The translations under genes and the position numbers were made by a program. DNA of 64,000 bases, taken from the NCBI GenBank assembly GCA_964034945.1, contig OZ035960.1, positions 22,617,487-22,681,486 of the forward strand, given 5' to 3'. Positions within the stretch are counted from its first letter, which is position 1. Each line of letters opens with the position of its first letter. Positions 46,001 through 53,300 of the stretch are shown one piece after another. Below the pieces are notes generated by a model. The model made no database searches, was not told where the DNA came from, and saw only the letters and a program-made list of their open reading frames with translations. The stretch comes from Chrysopilus asiliformis. Taxonomy: Eukaryota > Arthropoda > Insecta > Diptera > Rhagionidae.

Positions 46001-48679
46001 CCAGCGGGAACTTACCTACAAACATCCTGACGGATCCTACAGCGCCTTTGGTACATCCGATTCTGGTGGTAGTACATGGCTAACTGCATACGTTGCCAGA
46101 TCCTTCAGACAAGCATCTGACTACACCGAAGTTGATGAAAATATTATCAAAAAAGCCCTGGAATTTTTAGCCAACAGTCAAGCAGCAAACGGAAGCTTCC
46201 CGGAAGTTGGAAAAGTAATTGACACACAACATTCTAGTGGTTCTGACAAGAGTGTCCCATTAACTGCCTTTACAGTGCTTGCATTCTTGGAAAATTCTGT
46301 AAGATTGCATTTCTTCCAAATTTTAGTGCATAAACAGTAATTTTTTTGTGCTTTAGAAAAATATCCCTGAATATCGCAACGTAATTGACAAAGCATTGGA
46401 TTACTTAGTCCGAAACGTGGACGCTTCTGATGAACTCTACTCAATTGCAATTGCAGCCTATGCTCTGCAAAAGGCCAATCATAATGCCAAGGATTCGCTT
46501 ATTCAATTCCTGGAAGGCCGGGCAACAACTGATGGTATTTAATTTGTGCAAAATAAATAAGTAAAAGTTTTTGTTGATTTTCAATATATTTTGCAAATTC
46601 CAGCTGATAAAAAATGGTGGAGTTCACCGATTCCTGAGGCTGAAATGAAGAGTCCTTGGTACTCGCGTCCTCGTAGCGTTGATGTTGAATTGACTTCTTA
46701 TGCCTTGTTGGCATTCCTTGAAGCTGGTCACGTTACAGAATCCCTGCCAATCATGAAATGGCTTGTGTCTCAAAGGAATAAGGACGGTGGCTTTGAATCG
46801 ACCCAGGATACTGTAGTTGGACTCCAAGCTATGGTCAAGTTTGCCGAGAAGCTATCGGCCAAGGATAGCAATGTCCAAGTGGTATTCAAATATGGTGATG
46901 ACGCTGAGACCAGAATGAATGTGAATGCTGATAACTCGATCGTTTTGCAATCTTATGAAGTAAATCTTAGTTTTATAAAAAAGAGAAAATTTAACAAAAT
47001 TGTTAAACATTTTACAGCTTCCATCAACGGCTCGGGACATCACAATCACTTCGTCAGGACGAGGCGTTGCAATGGTGCAGGTGTCTTACAAATATAATGT
47101 CAACGTAACTGGTGCTTGGCCGAGATTCTCTCTGGATCCACAAGTCAATCGGATCTCACATTCGGATTATCTTCATTTGTCAGTTTGCACAAGGTAAGGA
47201 TGGTTTTAACAAAAATAAACATAAGAAAGGTGTTAAAATCATTCCAAACACCGAAATCATAATGGAACCACGGACGTCCCGGACATATACCAATCGACTC
47301 AGATCGACTTCTACCAGTAAACCTTAACCGAAACCTGTTATCATCCTATAGAACCCTATGGAAGAAATTGATTGTTTTCGAAATAATTGCAAAAATATTT
47401 TCCATTTGTATGAGAGAGGGGGTAAGAAGTAGTTCGATCAAATTTTTATGTAAAGATTTCGTAGAATTATATTTTAAACATTTTTGGTCTAAACAAGTTT
47501 TTCGAATTAATGAGCCGTTATCGAGAAAAACGCAAAAAAAATTCCTCTTGATTGGGAGAGGTGGTTAGAAGTAGTCTAATTGAGTTTCGATGTATGGCAG
47601 AGTTATGTAAAAACATATTCTAAACAAATCTTGTTTAGATAAATTTTTCGAAAAAATTAGCCGTTTTCGAGGAAATTGCGATAATTTTTGACACTAAATT
47701 GAAAAATTCGGAACGCCAGGACAACATGCCACTTGTCTGTCCCTAAATAAGATAAACTGAATATTCACGGAACTAACTGTATAGTGTTTTCTATAAAACT
47801 TAAGAATAATAAAAAAGAATTATTGATTAAATTACTATTAATCAATAAAATACCTATTTTCAGTTTTGTTCCTCTTGCTGGAGCCGCTAATGAATCAAAT
47901 ATGGCTGTAATGGAAGTTGGACTACCGAGTGGTTTTACTGTGGATCCTGATACTTTACCATCCTTGGAAGCTACCGAGAGAATAAAGGTAAAAAAAATCG
48001 AAAATTGTTTTAAATACATCAGTCACTATAATATCAGAGATTCTAACCGATTTTTTCACCCGAACCAAAAACTGAACGATTGAAGTTTTGGTAAATCAAA
48101 ACCAGAACCAAGTTTGCCAATTTTGGGAATCAAAACTGAACCTCGTCCAAAAAAACATTTTTTTGAATCTTTGCATAACATTTTATGACATTCTTGGCAT
48201 TTGTATGAGATTTTTTCAACCACATTTTATAAAATTTCGTACATTACAGAAAGTCGAAACGAAAGACGGCGACACAGTTGTGGTTCTGTACTTTGATAGT
48301 TTGAGCCCTAGCGAAATTTGTCCAACTTTAGATGCTTACAAGACACACAAAGTGGCTAATCAAAAACCAGCACCAGTCATCATTTACGATTACTACGATA
48401 ACGGTAAATTAACATGCCATAATTTTAAAATATTCATAAAATAACCACCCCATTTTTATTAATCTCGTAGCCCGGCAGGCGCGTATGTTCTACTCAGCGC
48501 CAAAATCATCCCTCTGTGATATTTGCGAAGGTGACGATTGTGGAACATCCTGTACGGAAAGAAGTGAACAGCGCCAACAACTTGGAATGAGCGAAGAAGT
48601 TATGATAGCATCGTCCTCATGGATTTTACCATCACTCAGCTTGACAGTGGCTGTTGCGATATTTAGTCGATTGCTTTAA
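16488..48679 (+). CDS. Tep2: TEP-C: Tep2-like complement protein with 12 alternative bait exons
   Basis: Secreted or surface-attached complement-like protein of about 1420-1470 aa depending on cassette. Signal peptide MSRLTCFVACLLQVFSVINS. Constant exons: 16488-16552, 24858-25035, 25098-25325, 25386-25636, 25708-26038, 27069-27251, 27350-27444, 27508-27619, 28742-28888, 28954-29077, 29138-29281; then one of twelve cassettes (29408-42894); then 43829-44004, 44115-44246, 45385-45803, 45939-46298, 46357-46534, 46604-46959, 47018-47193, 47864-47987, 48250-48403, 48471-48679. The MG2 motif QTDKAIYKPGD is in the exon at 25098. The thioester GCGEQNM is at 45741-45761, with Cys near residue 890. The receptor-like domain begins in the exon at 47018. 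The tail has CDICEGDDCGTSC and ends in a hydrophobic stretch (WILPSLSLTVAVAIF), suggesting a GPI anchor. The symbol rests on the alternative bait-exon architecture known from Drosophila Tep2; orthology is inferred. Isoform use cannot be read from DNA. Confidence 0.92.
17940..18225. mobile_element. PIF/Harbinger-type MITE (family 1)
   Basis: About 40-base inverted termini beginning GACTGTGTTTACAT, with matching TTA target duplications at 17937-17939 and 18226-18228. The interior has no transposase motif. TEP-C intron 1. Confidence 0.75.
18229..18612. mobile_element. PIF/Harbinger-type foldback MITE (family 2), copy 1
   Basis: A 384-bp element with two 184-base arms that are virtually perfect reverse complements around a 16-base loop. 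Terminus TGCTACATTTACAC, target duplication TTA on both sides (18226-18228, 18613-18615). Copy 2, also 384 bp, is at 21754-22137. The left target duplication is shared with the adjacent element at 17940. Confidence 0.88.
18908..19893 (+). mobile_element. Deleted pogo-like DNA transposon
   Basis: Inverted termini GGGTAAAGTCGGGTGATA... are flanked by TA (18906-18907, 19894-19895). The sub-terminal motif GGTGATATGGCAC recurs internally. Only the C-terminal end of a transposase reading frame remains (19416-19649). TA target and a C-terminal PHD-like finger both fit the pogo branch of the Tc1/mariner superfamily. It lies in TEP-C intron 1. Confidence 0.7.
19416..19649 (+). pseudogene. Transposase C-terminal zinc-finger remnant
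   Basis: A 77-codon frame with an acidic start (EEENIALQDDSD) followed by C-x2-C ... W-x2-C-x2-C-x3-W-x-H-x2-C ... C-x2-C, the zinc-binding pattern found at the end of many insect pogo-like transposases. The catalytic DDE core is missing and the upstream frame is closed by TAA, so this is a remnant, not a cellular PHD protein. Confidence 0.65.
20873..21017. repeat. Imperfect inverted-repeat element
   Basis: Ends ATACCTGT / ACAGGTAT, with arms that continue through CCTATGGCCGAATAC and GTATTCGGCGATAGG. Probably a small MITE in TEP-C intron 1; target duplication not resolved. Confidence 0.5.
21112..21652 (-). repeat. Dispersed GACGG repeat family, copy 2
   Basis: Reverse-orientation copy: begins TTTTATACCCGTATGGTGAA and ends near ATAGCTTTTGTTATG. 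Contains the GTCCGTCTGTCC microsatellite and a G-run of about 20 at 21379. TEP-C intron 1. Confidence 0.8.
21754..22137. mobile_element. PIF/Harbinger-type foldback MITE (family 2), copy 2
   Basis: 384 bp, nearly identical to 18229-18612 (I noticed one T/C difference in the left arm), with target duplication TAA at 21751-21753 and 22138-22140. High identity between copies implies recent movement or gene conversion. Confidence 0.88.
22826..23119. mobile_element. TA-flanked MITE ('CACGG-AAGAAATAAT' family), copy 1
   Basis: Inverted termini resembling CACGGAAAGAAATAATTTTT, flanked by TA, with shared interior GATGCAGTC...ATTAGTGCAAACATAT. A second copy is at 43317-43624. Both are in TEP-C introns. 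Confidence 0.7.
24318..24645 (+). repeat. Dispersed repeat with CCGTCGTTGCCGGG head and microsatellite tail
   Basis: Opens TTGCATACCCGTCGTTGCCG, contains two copies of a TTCA(G/A)GCCAATCGGTTCAG box (near 24396 and 24558), then a CAGACAGACAGACA tract, and ends TTTATATATTAGTATGAT. The same final motif occurs at about 364-379. This structure is common in insect genomes as the tail of a retroposon-like family; I cannot assign it further. Confidence 0.55.
26206..26508. mobile_element. Tc1/mariner-type MITE, 303 bp, copy 2
   Basis: Reverse-orientation copy of 6042-6344 with the same CACTCAGAAAAATG termini and TA flanks (26204-26205, 26509-26510). It lies in the intron between the exons at 25708 and 27069 of TEP-C. 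Confidence 0.85.
27643..28524. mobile_element. Non-autonomous hAT element
   Basis: An exact 8-bp duplication TAGTTGAT flanks the element (27635-27642 and 28525-28532). Termini are CAGGCCCATAGCCAGG and the reverse complement of TAGGCCCGAAGCCAGG. A G-run of more than 30 bases sits just inside the left end and a C-run just inside the right end. No transposase frame remains. It is in the TEP-C intron before the exon at 28742. Confidence 0.8.
29408..29561 (+). CDS. Tep2: TEP-C alternative bait exon 1
   Basis: 154 bases, about 51 residues, acidic (PDYEEIDAVFFF, LEPIENTS) and ending RIFFPETWLWDLIE. Acceptor TATTAAG; donor GA|GTTCGT. It enters after one base of a codon and leaves after two, like every other cassette. 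As the first cassette it lies only 126 bases after the upstream constant exon. Confidence 0.82.
29955..30102 (+). CDS. Tep2: TEP-C alternative bait exon 2
   Basis: 148 bases, about 49 residues. Glycine-rich start (LIGGGGTQIF) then VKIRKKFPKTWLWDSIE, where Lys replaces the usual Glu of FPETW. Acceptor ATTTTAG; donor AA|GTTTGTA. Confidence 0.82.
30944..31067 (+). CDS. Tep2: TEP-C alternative bait exon 3
   Basis: About 41 residues, proline/histidine-rich (LLHPPPNPRHPSSDLQHP) then TIRKEFPETWLWDTNFTE; donor AA|GTTTGTA. The better-looking acceptor TTTTAG at 30923 would put TGA in frame, so the frame requires the weaker tandem TAG|TAG at 30943 or 30946. This start is the least certain in the array; an upstream frame lesion is an alternative explanation. 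Confidence 0.72.
32457..33052 (+). repeat. Dispersed GACGG repeat family, copy 3
   Basis: Longest copy, with a GACA/GACG microsatellite of about 80 bases at 32837-32919. It starts CATAACAAAAGCG and ends CACCATACGGGTATAAAA. It sits between cassettes 3 and 4 of TEP-C and accounts for part of the 2.2-kb gap. The rest of 31068-32456 shows nothing I recognise. Confidence 0.85.
33195..33257 (+). repeat. 35-base tandem duplication carrying a splice acceptor
   Basis: The segment CACAAGCAATACAATTTTAG plus GGCCCATT occurs twice, 35 bases apart, immediately before cassette 4. Each copy ends in a usable TTTTAG|GG acceptor. Confidence 0.85.
33250..33424 (+). CDS. Tep2: TEP-C alternative bait exon 4
   Basis: 175 bases, about 58 residues. 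Basic patch FPRRRFKPMN then serine/proline-rich SSPQLSSSPPN and TRKEFPETWLWDTSYIE. Donor AA|GTTTGTA. Only the second of two duplicated acceptors (33248-33249) keeps the frame; the first, at 33213-33214, leads to TAG after eleven codons. Confidence 0.8.
33965..34039 (+). repeat. Tandem AAATTCAAATTTC repeat
   Basis: Several copies of a 13-base unit (CAAATTCAAATTT) preceded by 6-base variants, in the intron between cassettes 4 and 5. The apparent ORF through it is a repeat artefact. Confidence 0.85.
34228..34429 (+). CDS. Tep2: TEP-C alternative bait exon 5
   Basis: 202 bases, about 67 residues. Methionine/basic-rich start (MMNPRCAMPHKYK), then a strongly basic stretch (ERSRNQRNKDKFHERK) and SFPETWFFDSDVEL, with Phe in place of the second Trp. 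It has an unpaired cysteine, unusual for a bait segment. Acceptor GGGGTAG; donor GA|GTTTGTA. Confidence 0.8.
35132..35258 (+). CDS. Tep2: TEP-C alternative bait exon 6
   Basis: 127 bases, about 42 residues and the most basic cassette: PRKWLRKRLRARTFIFPRP holds nine Arg/Lys with several dibasic sites, then FFPESWLWISMDI. Acceptor TTATTTTAG; donor AA|GTTTGTA. If expressed it would be cut by trypsin-like or furin-like proteases (inference). Confidence 0.8.
35480..35657 (+). CDS. Tep2: TEP-C alternative bait exon 7
   Basis: 178 bases, about 59 residues, acidic (ILGDEIFDGEFDSVVFKENE) then KVRKEFPETWIWEFLDGR. Acceptor TACGTAG with a weak pyrimidine tract; donor AA|GTTTGTA. It shares the ending TWIWEF-DG with cassettes 8 and 9, so these three form a recent local duplication group. 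Confidence 0.82.
36180..36342 (+). CDS. Tep2: TEP-C alternative bait exon 8
   Basis: 163 bases, about 54 residues, acidic (YLDYYDILEPEEALEGES) then LELPPSEIKQRKEFPETW and IWEFIDGK. The acceptor is a NAGNAG (CAG|TAG|AA), giving two products one residue apart. Donor AA|GTTTGTA. Confidence 0.82.
36781..38262. mobile_element. Pair of inverted Harbinger-derived elements
   Basis: Left arm 36781-37448 and right arm 37584-38262 are near-identical reverse complements around a 135-base spacer. Each arm has its own imperfect termini (CCAGGGGCCTTATCAGG outside, CTGGGGCTTTATCATG inside). Read outward, each arm encodes a broken piece of a HARBI1-like transposase with the motif VIGCVDGTHINIIGPKDNE. I found no clear target duplication. 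It sits between cassettes 8 and 9 of TEP-C. Confidence 0.82.
37860..38050 (+). pseudogene. HARBI1-like transposase fragment (right arm)
   Basis: Reads (with a frame break) SDESDYGVSSPRIIRKYVRD, then ALPPK, then GCVDGTHINIIGPKDNE, which matches the DDE nuclease of PIF/Harbinger transposases around the first catalytic Asp. The mirror copy in the left arm (about 36980-37180, minus strand) carries the same pieces. Neither is a complete gene. Confidence 0.6.
38281..38446 (+). CDS. Tep2: TEP-C alternative bait exon 9
   Basis: 166 bases, about 55 residues (LLYDYDLIIEEGIQKHF, VTENEKRVELPSNEIK) ending QKEFPETWIWEFVDEK. Closest to cassette 8. Acceptor TTCTAATAG; donor AA|GTTTGTA. Its acceptor lies 18 bases from the end of the Harbinger pair, so the natural branch point and pyrimidine tract may have been displaced. 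Confidence 0.8.
38690..38844. mobile_element. Small PIF/Harbinger-type MITE, 155 bp
   Basis: Termini GGCCCGCTGTACACTTGAGC and GGCCCGCCATACACTTGAGC face each other, flanked by TAA on both sides (38687-38689, 38845-38847). In the intron between cassettes 9 and 10. Confidence 0.75.
39250..39430 (+). CDS. Tep2: TEP-C alternative bait exon 10
   Basis: 181 bases, about 60 residues, acidic with a serine cluster (EVVEEVDSSSDSQSRTEI) then KLRKDFPETWLWQTFQT. Tandem acceptor AAG|TAG|GC allows one extra residue. Donor AA|GTTCGTA. Confidence 0.8.
39935..40402. mobile_element. TA-flanked element with GGGTGACCATA termini
   Basis: Left end GGGTGACCATACATCG and right end TATGATCACCC are inverted relatives, flanked by TA. 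The interior carries GTCCCGGG and a CCTGCGGTGC box. A solo end of the same type lies at 56757. Other CGCCTGCGGCGCA boxes occur at 28393, 31360 and 40224. Probably a degenerate DNA-transposon derivative. Confidence 0.55.
41017..41188 (+). CDS. Tep2: TEP-C alternative bait exon 11
   Basis: 172 bases, about 57 residues, nearly uncharged and hydrophobic (YPVALVSQFASNTFGIMY) then TPRKDFPESWIWENIADI. Good acceptor TTATTTCAG; donor GG|GTGCGTA, a variant of the shared donor. Confidence 0.82.
42624..42894 (+). CDS. Tep2: TEP-C alternative bait exon 12
   Basis: 271 bases, about 90 residues, the longest and most divergent cassette. A Thr/Ser/Asn-rich start (TTPSSTSTISDDFNDIYSNN) is followed by a basic/proline segment and HEIMDTWLFLNISSG, in which FPETW is reduced to MDTW. 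It is the only cassette with a near-consensus donor (GG|GTAAAT) and is nearest the downstream constant exon. It could be the default exon or an old cassette. The frame matches the others. Confidence 0.78.
42895..43828. other. Intron between cassette 12 and the shared downstream exon
   Basis: Holds the MITE at 43317-43624; otherwise AT-rich sequence without coding potential. The shared acceptor is TCTCGTATTTAG|T at 43828. The preceding gap 41189-42623 likewise shows no gene or further cassette that I could recognise. Confidence 0.6.
43317..43624. mobile_element. TA-flanked MITE ('CACGG-AAGAAATAAT' family), copy 2
   Basis: Same family as 22826-23119: terminus CACGGAAAGAAATAATG, interior AGTGCAAACATATTTTGTTT and ATGATGACTGCATTAAAAAT, TA flanks at 43315-43316 and 43625-43626. 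Confidence 0.75.
44838..45000. repeat. Perfect 75-base-arm palindrome in TEP-C intron
   Basis: Arms starting CTTTTTTCCCCGAAAATTCA and its reverse complement, 12-base AT loop. The arm sequence belongs to the surrounding intron (CAGCAAAAGGAGAATTTTGA occurs in the same context), so it looks like a local inverted duplication rather than a transposon. Confidence 0.8.
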
Positions 48680-48833
48680 TATGTTTTACTACTTTAGTAA
48701 ACTTACGTGTAATTAGATTCCTAACCAAAACAAACTCTTCTAGTGCCCATAACTGATGTGTTAAGAATTGTTAATTTTTGTTGCTAAACATCTTTTAATT
48801 GAAATGTAATTTTAATCATAGTCAATAAATTTT

Positions 48834-48839
48834 TGGATT
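48834..48839 (+). other. Probable TEP-C poly(A) signal
   Basis: AATAAA 155 bases after the TEP-C stop, followed by a T-rich region and an A-run near 48854. Confidence 0.6.
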
Positions 48840-48859
48840 TTAAAATATTATCAAAAAAA

Positions 48860-50311
48860 AATCATTCAAACAGCGGAATTTATTCACATTTTTTATTATT
48901 TCAAAACGGACAAGAGGGTGTTCTTCAATGTTTACAAGCTTTTATTTAGTTTCACTTGTTAGTTTTTTTTTTGATTAGAGTCAAATCTTGTAACCTAATT
49001 TTGATCCACTTTCACTCCTACGATAACGGTAGGTCCTGCCAGGATTTGATTCCAGGATTTGAAGATAATACTTTTCTTACATAATCAAACTTCATAATGA
49101 TGAATATAATTGGGTATAATGTTGAAATTTTGATACAGAGATATTGAAAAACTCGAGAACTAATTGATGTAGAAAGTTGCAATTTGGCATGGAACCGGCT
49201 TTTATCACAAGACAACCCCCTTCCGAAAATGGGAAAATTTAATTACCCCTCCCGCCCTTTTCCGTACAATTGGAAAAGATTTTTGCGATTTTCTCGAAAT
49301 GATTCGTATTTTTCCAAAATCGCGTTCTATAGGTAAGTTTTACTGACGGAAGTCGATCTTACAGATATCGTTACATGCATGCATACGACCGAACTCACGA
49401 ATACACACACACAAACAGGTATGTGGCTGACTCATCGAACTGATTCGAGGGTGATGTGCCTCGGGGATGAGCGGGGCTTCGTTATGATTTCGGTTTCTTA
49501 AGTGATTTTTTTTTGTAAGAAATGTTAAAATAAAAAATAGCTTTCCGGATGTTTTTTCTTCCTTTTATTGTTGATACAAAACGCCCAAAAAAATTGTTTT
49601 TTTTTCCTTTTTCGTACATTTTTACCTTTCTTACATTTTATATACCACCCTGGTTTGATATCGATGTACGATATCAAAGTTTCAATGTAATCGTCTTATA
49701 ACAATGTGATAGTATGCTTTTATGTCCCCTCATGTTCATCATCTAGACACCAATTTTTGTGCAATTTAAATTGCATTCAATCACGTGTGTGATGTCGCAG
49801 CTGAAAAGAAAATCGTGTCACAAAAAGCTAAGTGAACTCAGTAGCCTTGAGAATCACGAATGAAAATTAAATAAGCGAAACGCCAAAACGATTGTAATTT
49901 TTATCAAAATTGTCTATTTGACGTTGATAGTGTTGTGCATGTTGCGGTGTCGCATCGGTTCTAAGCAAAGATTCAAAATCAACAGCGATTTGGTCAGCGT
50001 TTCAATCAGAGAAAATTTACAATTCGTAAAGGAAGTGATTATGTCAATTTATTAATCAGTAGCACATAAGACTTTAGCTGATGATATCGTAGCAACAATA
50101 ATACGATATTTATAGAATGCAGAAGGTCCCGCAAGACATCTTAGAGTGGAACTGATTTCAATCAGTTCGTTACAGTAACTCAAGGCGGTCAAGTGAATTC
50201 CAGAGATTTCGTTTTGGATATTTTACACCAAATGGAGTTTTAAAACATTCTAAAATAGTGTTCAGTGTTCAAATTTGTTGTCAACACCAGATACTTTTTG
50301 AAAAAACCAAC
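48860..50311. other. TEP-C / SLC6-D intergenic region and SLC6-D leader
   Basis: No coding frame with recognisable character. A degenerate piece of the foldback arm seen near base 300 occurs at about 49545-49625. An initiator-like CTCAGTAG lies near 49838, but I cannot place the transcription start of SLC6-D. Confidence 0.5.
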
Positions 50312-53300
50312 ATGACTTCTAAGGAAAAACAAATCGTTTCAAGTCCATCAAATAAGAGTTTCACTCCGGAATTCGAACCAGACAAGGACCGAGGAAGCTG
50401 GGCTAACAAAACGGAGTTTATCCTTTCTTGTTTGGGATATGCCATTGGAATTGGAAATGTCTGGAGATTTCCCTATTTATGCTATCGTAACGGCGGCGGT
50501 AAGAAAAAAATTTAGTTCTCGTTCTAAAATGCATGTCAAGCGCTGCTAAAGTTTAAGCGGCAGCTAAAAATAAAACTTTTTCGCTGGCTTTTCAGCGCAG
50601 CATAGGAATTTTCTTTCGCTTAGAAGACAAGCGATGAAAATTAACTATCGACATTAACTCGCCCATTTACAGCTTTTTAAAACCGTCAATACAAACACAT
50701 TTTTGAAATTTTCAGGAAATATTCAATTTTATTTACAATAGCTTGCATGCTTTCCGCGTTAAAGTTTTTTGCCCATTTTTTTAGGCCAAATAAATGTGGA
50801 AATAAATAAAAATTTTGAAAAAAAGGATTTCTGAAATGTTAACACCAGATTCGTGATCAGCGACTTCGAAAATTCCCGAGTGACATTCCTGACGGATAGG
50901 GTTTATAGTTTTACCTGTGACGCTTTTTTTGTTGCATGCCGAATAACAAATCTATCCTTCTCATCTAGATAATCACAAACAAAAATTGAAATAAATTTTC
51001 TTCCCTTTGATCGATCAATTTAAATTTCCAAGTACACAAGGGTGAATCTTCATAATTTGTTTTAAAATAAGGTGTGAAAGTGGGAGGAAAAGGTGGTGGA
51101 AAAGGAGGGAGAAAAGGAGGGAGAAAAGGAGGAGGGAGGTTTCGGAATGGATCGAAGGGAGAGGGAGAGGGGGGGGGTCGAAAAATGCAGGCTTTATCTT
51201 GAGCGTTGATTCGCCTTAGTACGGTATTACACACGGCAACTTTCGGGCTTACTTAAGCTGATTTTCGGGAGAAACGACTGCGGAGGGAAAAGTTGCCACT
51301 CGAAATCATGGCTTATCGACAATCTGCATACATGCAAAGCGTGTGAACCAGTTTGGGAAAAGTAGTAGGCAGAAATCATTTTCGTTCTGACCGTCAGCAG
51401 GTAAAGATCTTGGGAAGTATATGAGCAGCAGCAATTTCAATGGTTTGAGTCCACACACACACCCATGTAAACTTGTGTAGCATATGCAAACAGGATTGGC
51501 TTATTTAAGCCACAAGTGTAAGCACATTGGCTTATTAAGCCCAAAAGTTGCCGGCTTAAATAAGCCAAGTGTAATACCGGACTTAGCATGGTCCTGATCT
51601 CACCACATCTACTTACAGTCATATTAATATAACAAAATTAACAATTGCGAAGATAGGACCCTAGCAAACATTTCATTCCGAATTCTGTACAGAATGGGAA
51701 GAAATGTCGGACATAACTTGCGACATCGGAACCCACGTCTGACAGAATTCGTACAGACTTTCGTATGAATGATTAGCACGACTTCGGAACGAAATTTCAT
51801 TTCGAATTCGAAAGGTGTCGATTTATGTACTTTACTTTGCCTCTTCTCCGAAAAAGATCAGACGAGTTGAATATTCCGATTTTTATCAAACCAATTCGAT
51901 TTTTGTTGTTGCACACAAGTCAAACAGGTGATTGGTTCTTTTATTTTTTCACTTCAAGAAAGTTTCTAAATGTCGGCAAATTTTACCGGAAAATTTCCAT
52001 ATATCGAAAAAAAAGTATTAAAAATGTTAGTCGGGACTTGGTGATGGAGCTAAATTTTCGGTTTTAAAATATGTAAACGCATATGCAAAAAAATTATGAA
52101 AAGCAATATCTTAGTCGCAGTAAAAAAATCATAATTAATTTAAAAAATCACCCACCTTGTTAGATTTATGTATCGAAAAACAATACATTTTGGAATAAAA
52201 TGCGCAATTTTCTTTTAATGTTACAAAGAATACAAAATTAATCTCATGTAATTAAGCGGATCACACAATTCTATTTCTGATGATTGTATTTTTGGATACG
52301 AAAATGTAAAAAAAAAATCTTTTGTCAACCAAATCAACCGGTGATACAAAAAGCTCTCAGCCAAAATTTTTCGGGTGAGAATTATGTGAAAGAAGTACTC
52401 TACACTGAATGAAAAAAAATCAGTAAAACTTGCTGGAATTAAAAAGTGCAAACATTTTTTGTTGTGAAAAAAAAAAAATATGAAGATTTTTCTTAAACCG
52501 ACATCTGAGTAAAAAACTTAAAAATGGCCCTTGACGCGTTTCTCTAAAAGAAAAATGATAAAATTAACGAGATGTGAAAAAACTTTCCTTGTTAACAAAC
52601 ACAAGGAAACTTTTTTCACATCTCGTTCCCTCTTTCACGCGAATGGAGAATTTTTTACTTTTTCTGAAAAGCACACATTTTGCATATAGAAAATATTGCG
52701 ATTCGATTTTACATACATTAAAATTCATTTGGGCCCACTTTTTACTATTGTTTCTCACATATGGTTTATTTTGACCGAAGGTGTTTTACTATTGCGACGA
52801 ATTCCTCTTAAGTTCGTGCAAACTTGATTTAAAAAATATATAGGCTTTTATTCCTTCAATTTTTTCCCCAAATCTTTAAAGAAAATTTGCTCAAAGTATT
52901 GACTCGAAAGTAGAAAAACAGTCCCAAAAATATATTGAATTCTTTATTTGTGTTCTATTATTACAAACTTTTTCCCTGTGCAGGTGCATTCCTAATACCA
53001 TTTCTAATAATGCTAATAACATGTGGAATTCCGCTCTTTTTGATGGAAGTCATCATTGGTCAATTTTCAAGCACTGGCTGTATTACGATGTTCCGTTTAT
53101 CGCCAATTTTTAAAGGTAACAAAATATCCCAAATAATCAGATGCAAAAACCATCACAAATTAATTCAAAATTAATTACTTACAGGAGCCGGATTCGCAAT
53201 CGTTTTAGTGAATTTCATTTGCACTACCTACTATGCCGTCATCATAACGTATCCAATTTTGTTCTTCATCAGGTCGATGAGTAGCAAAGTCCCGTGGGAG

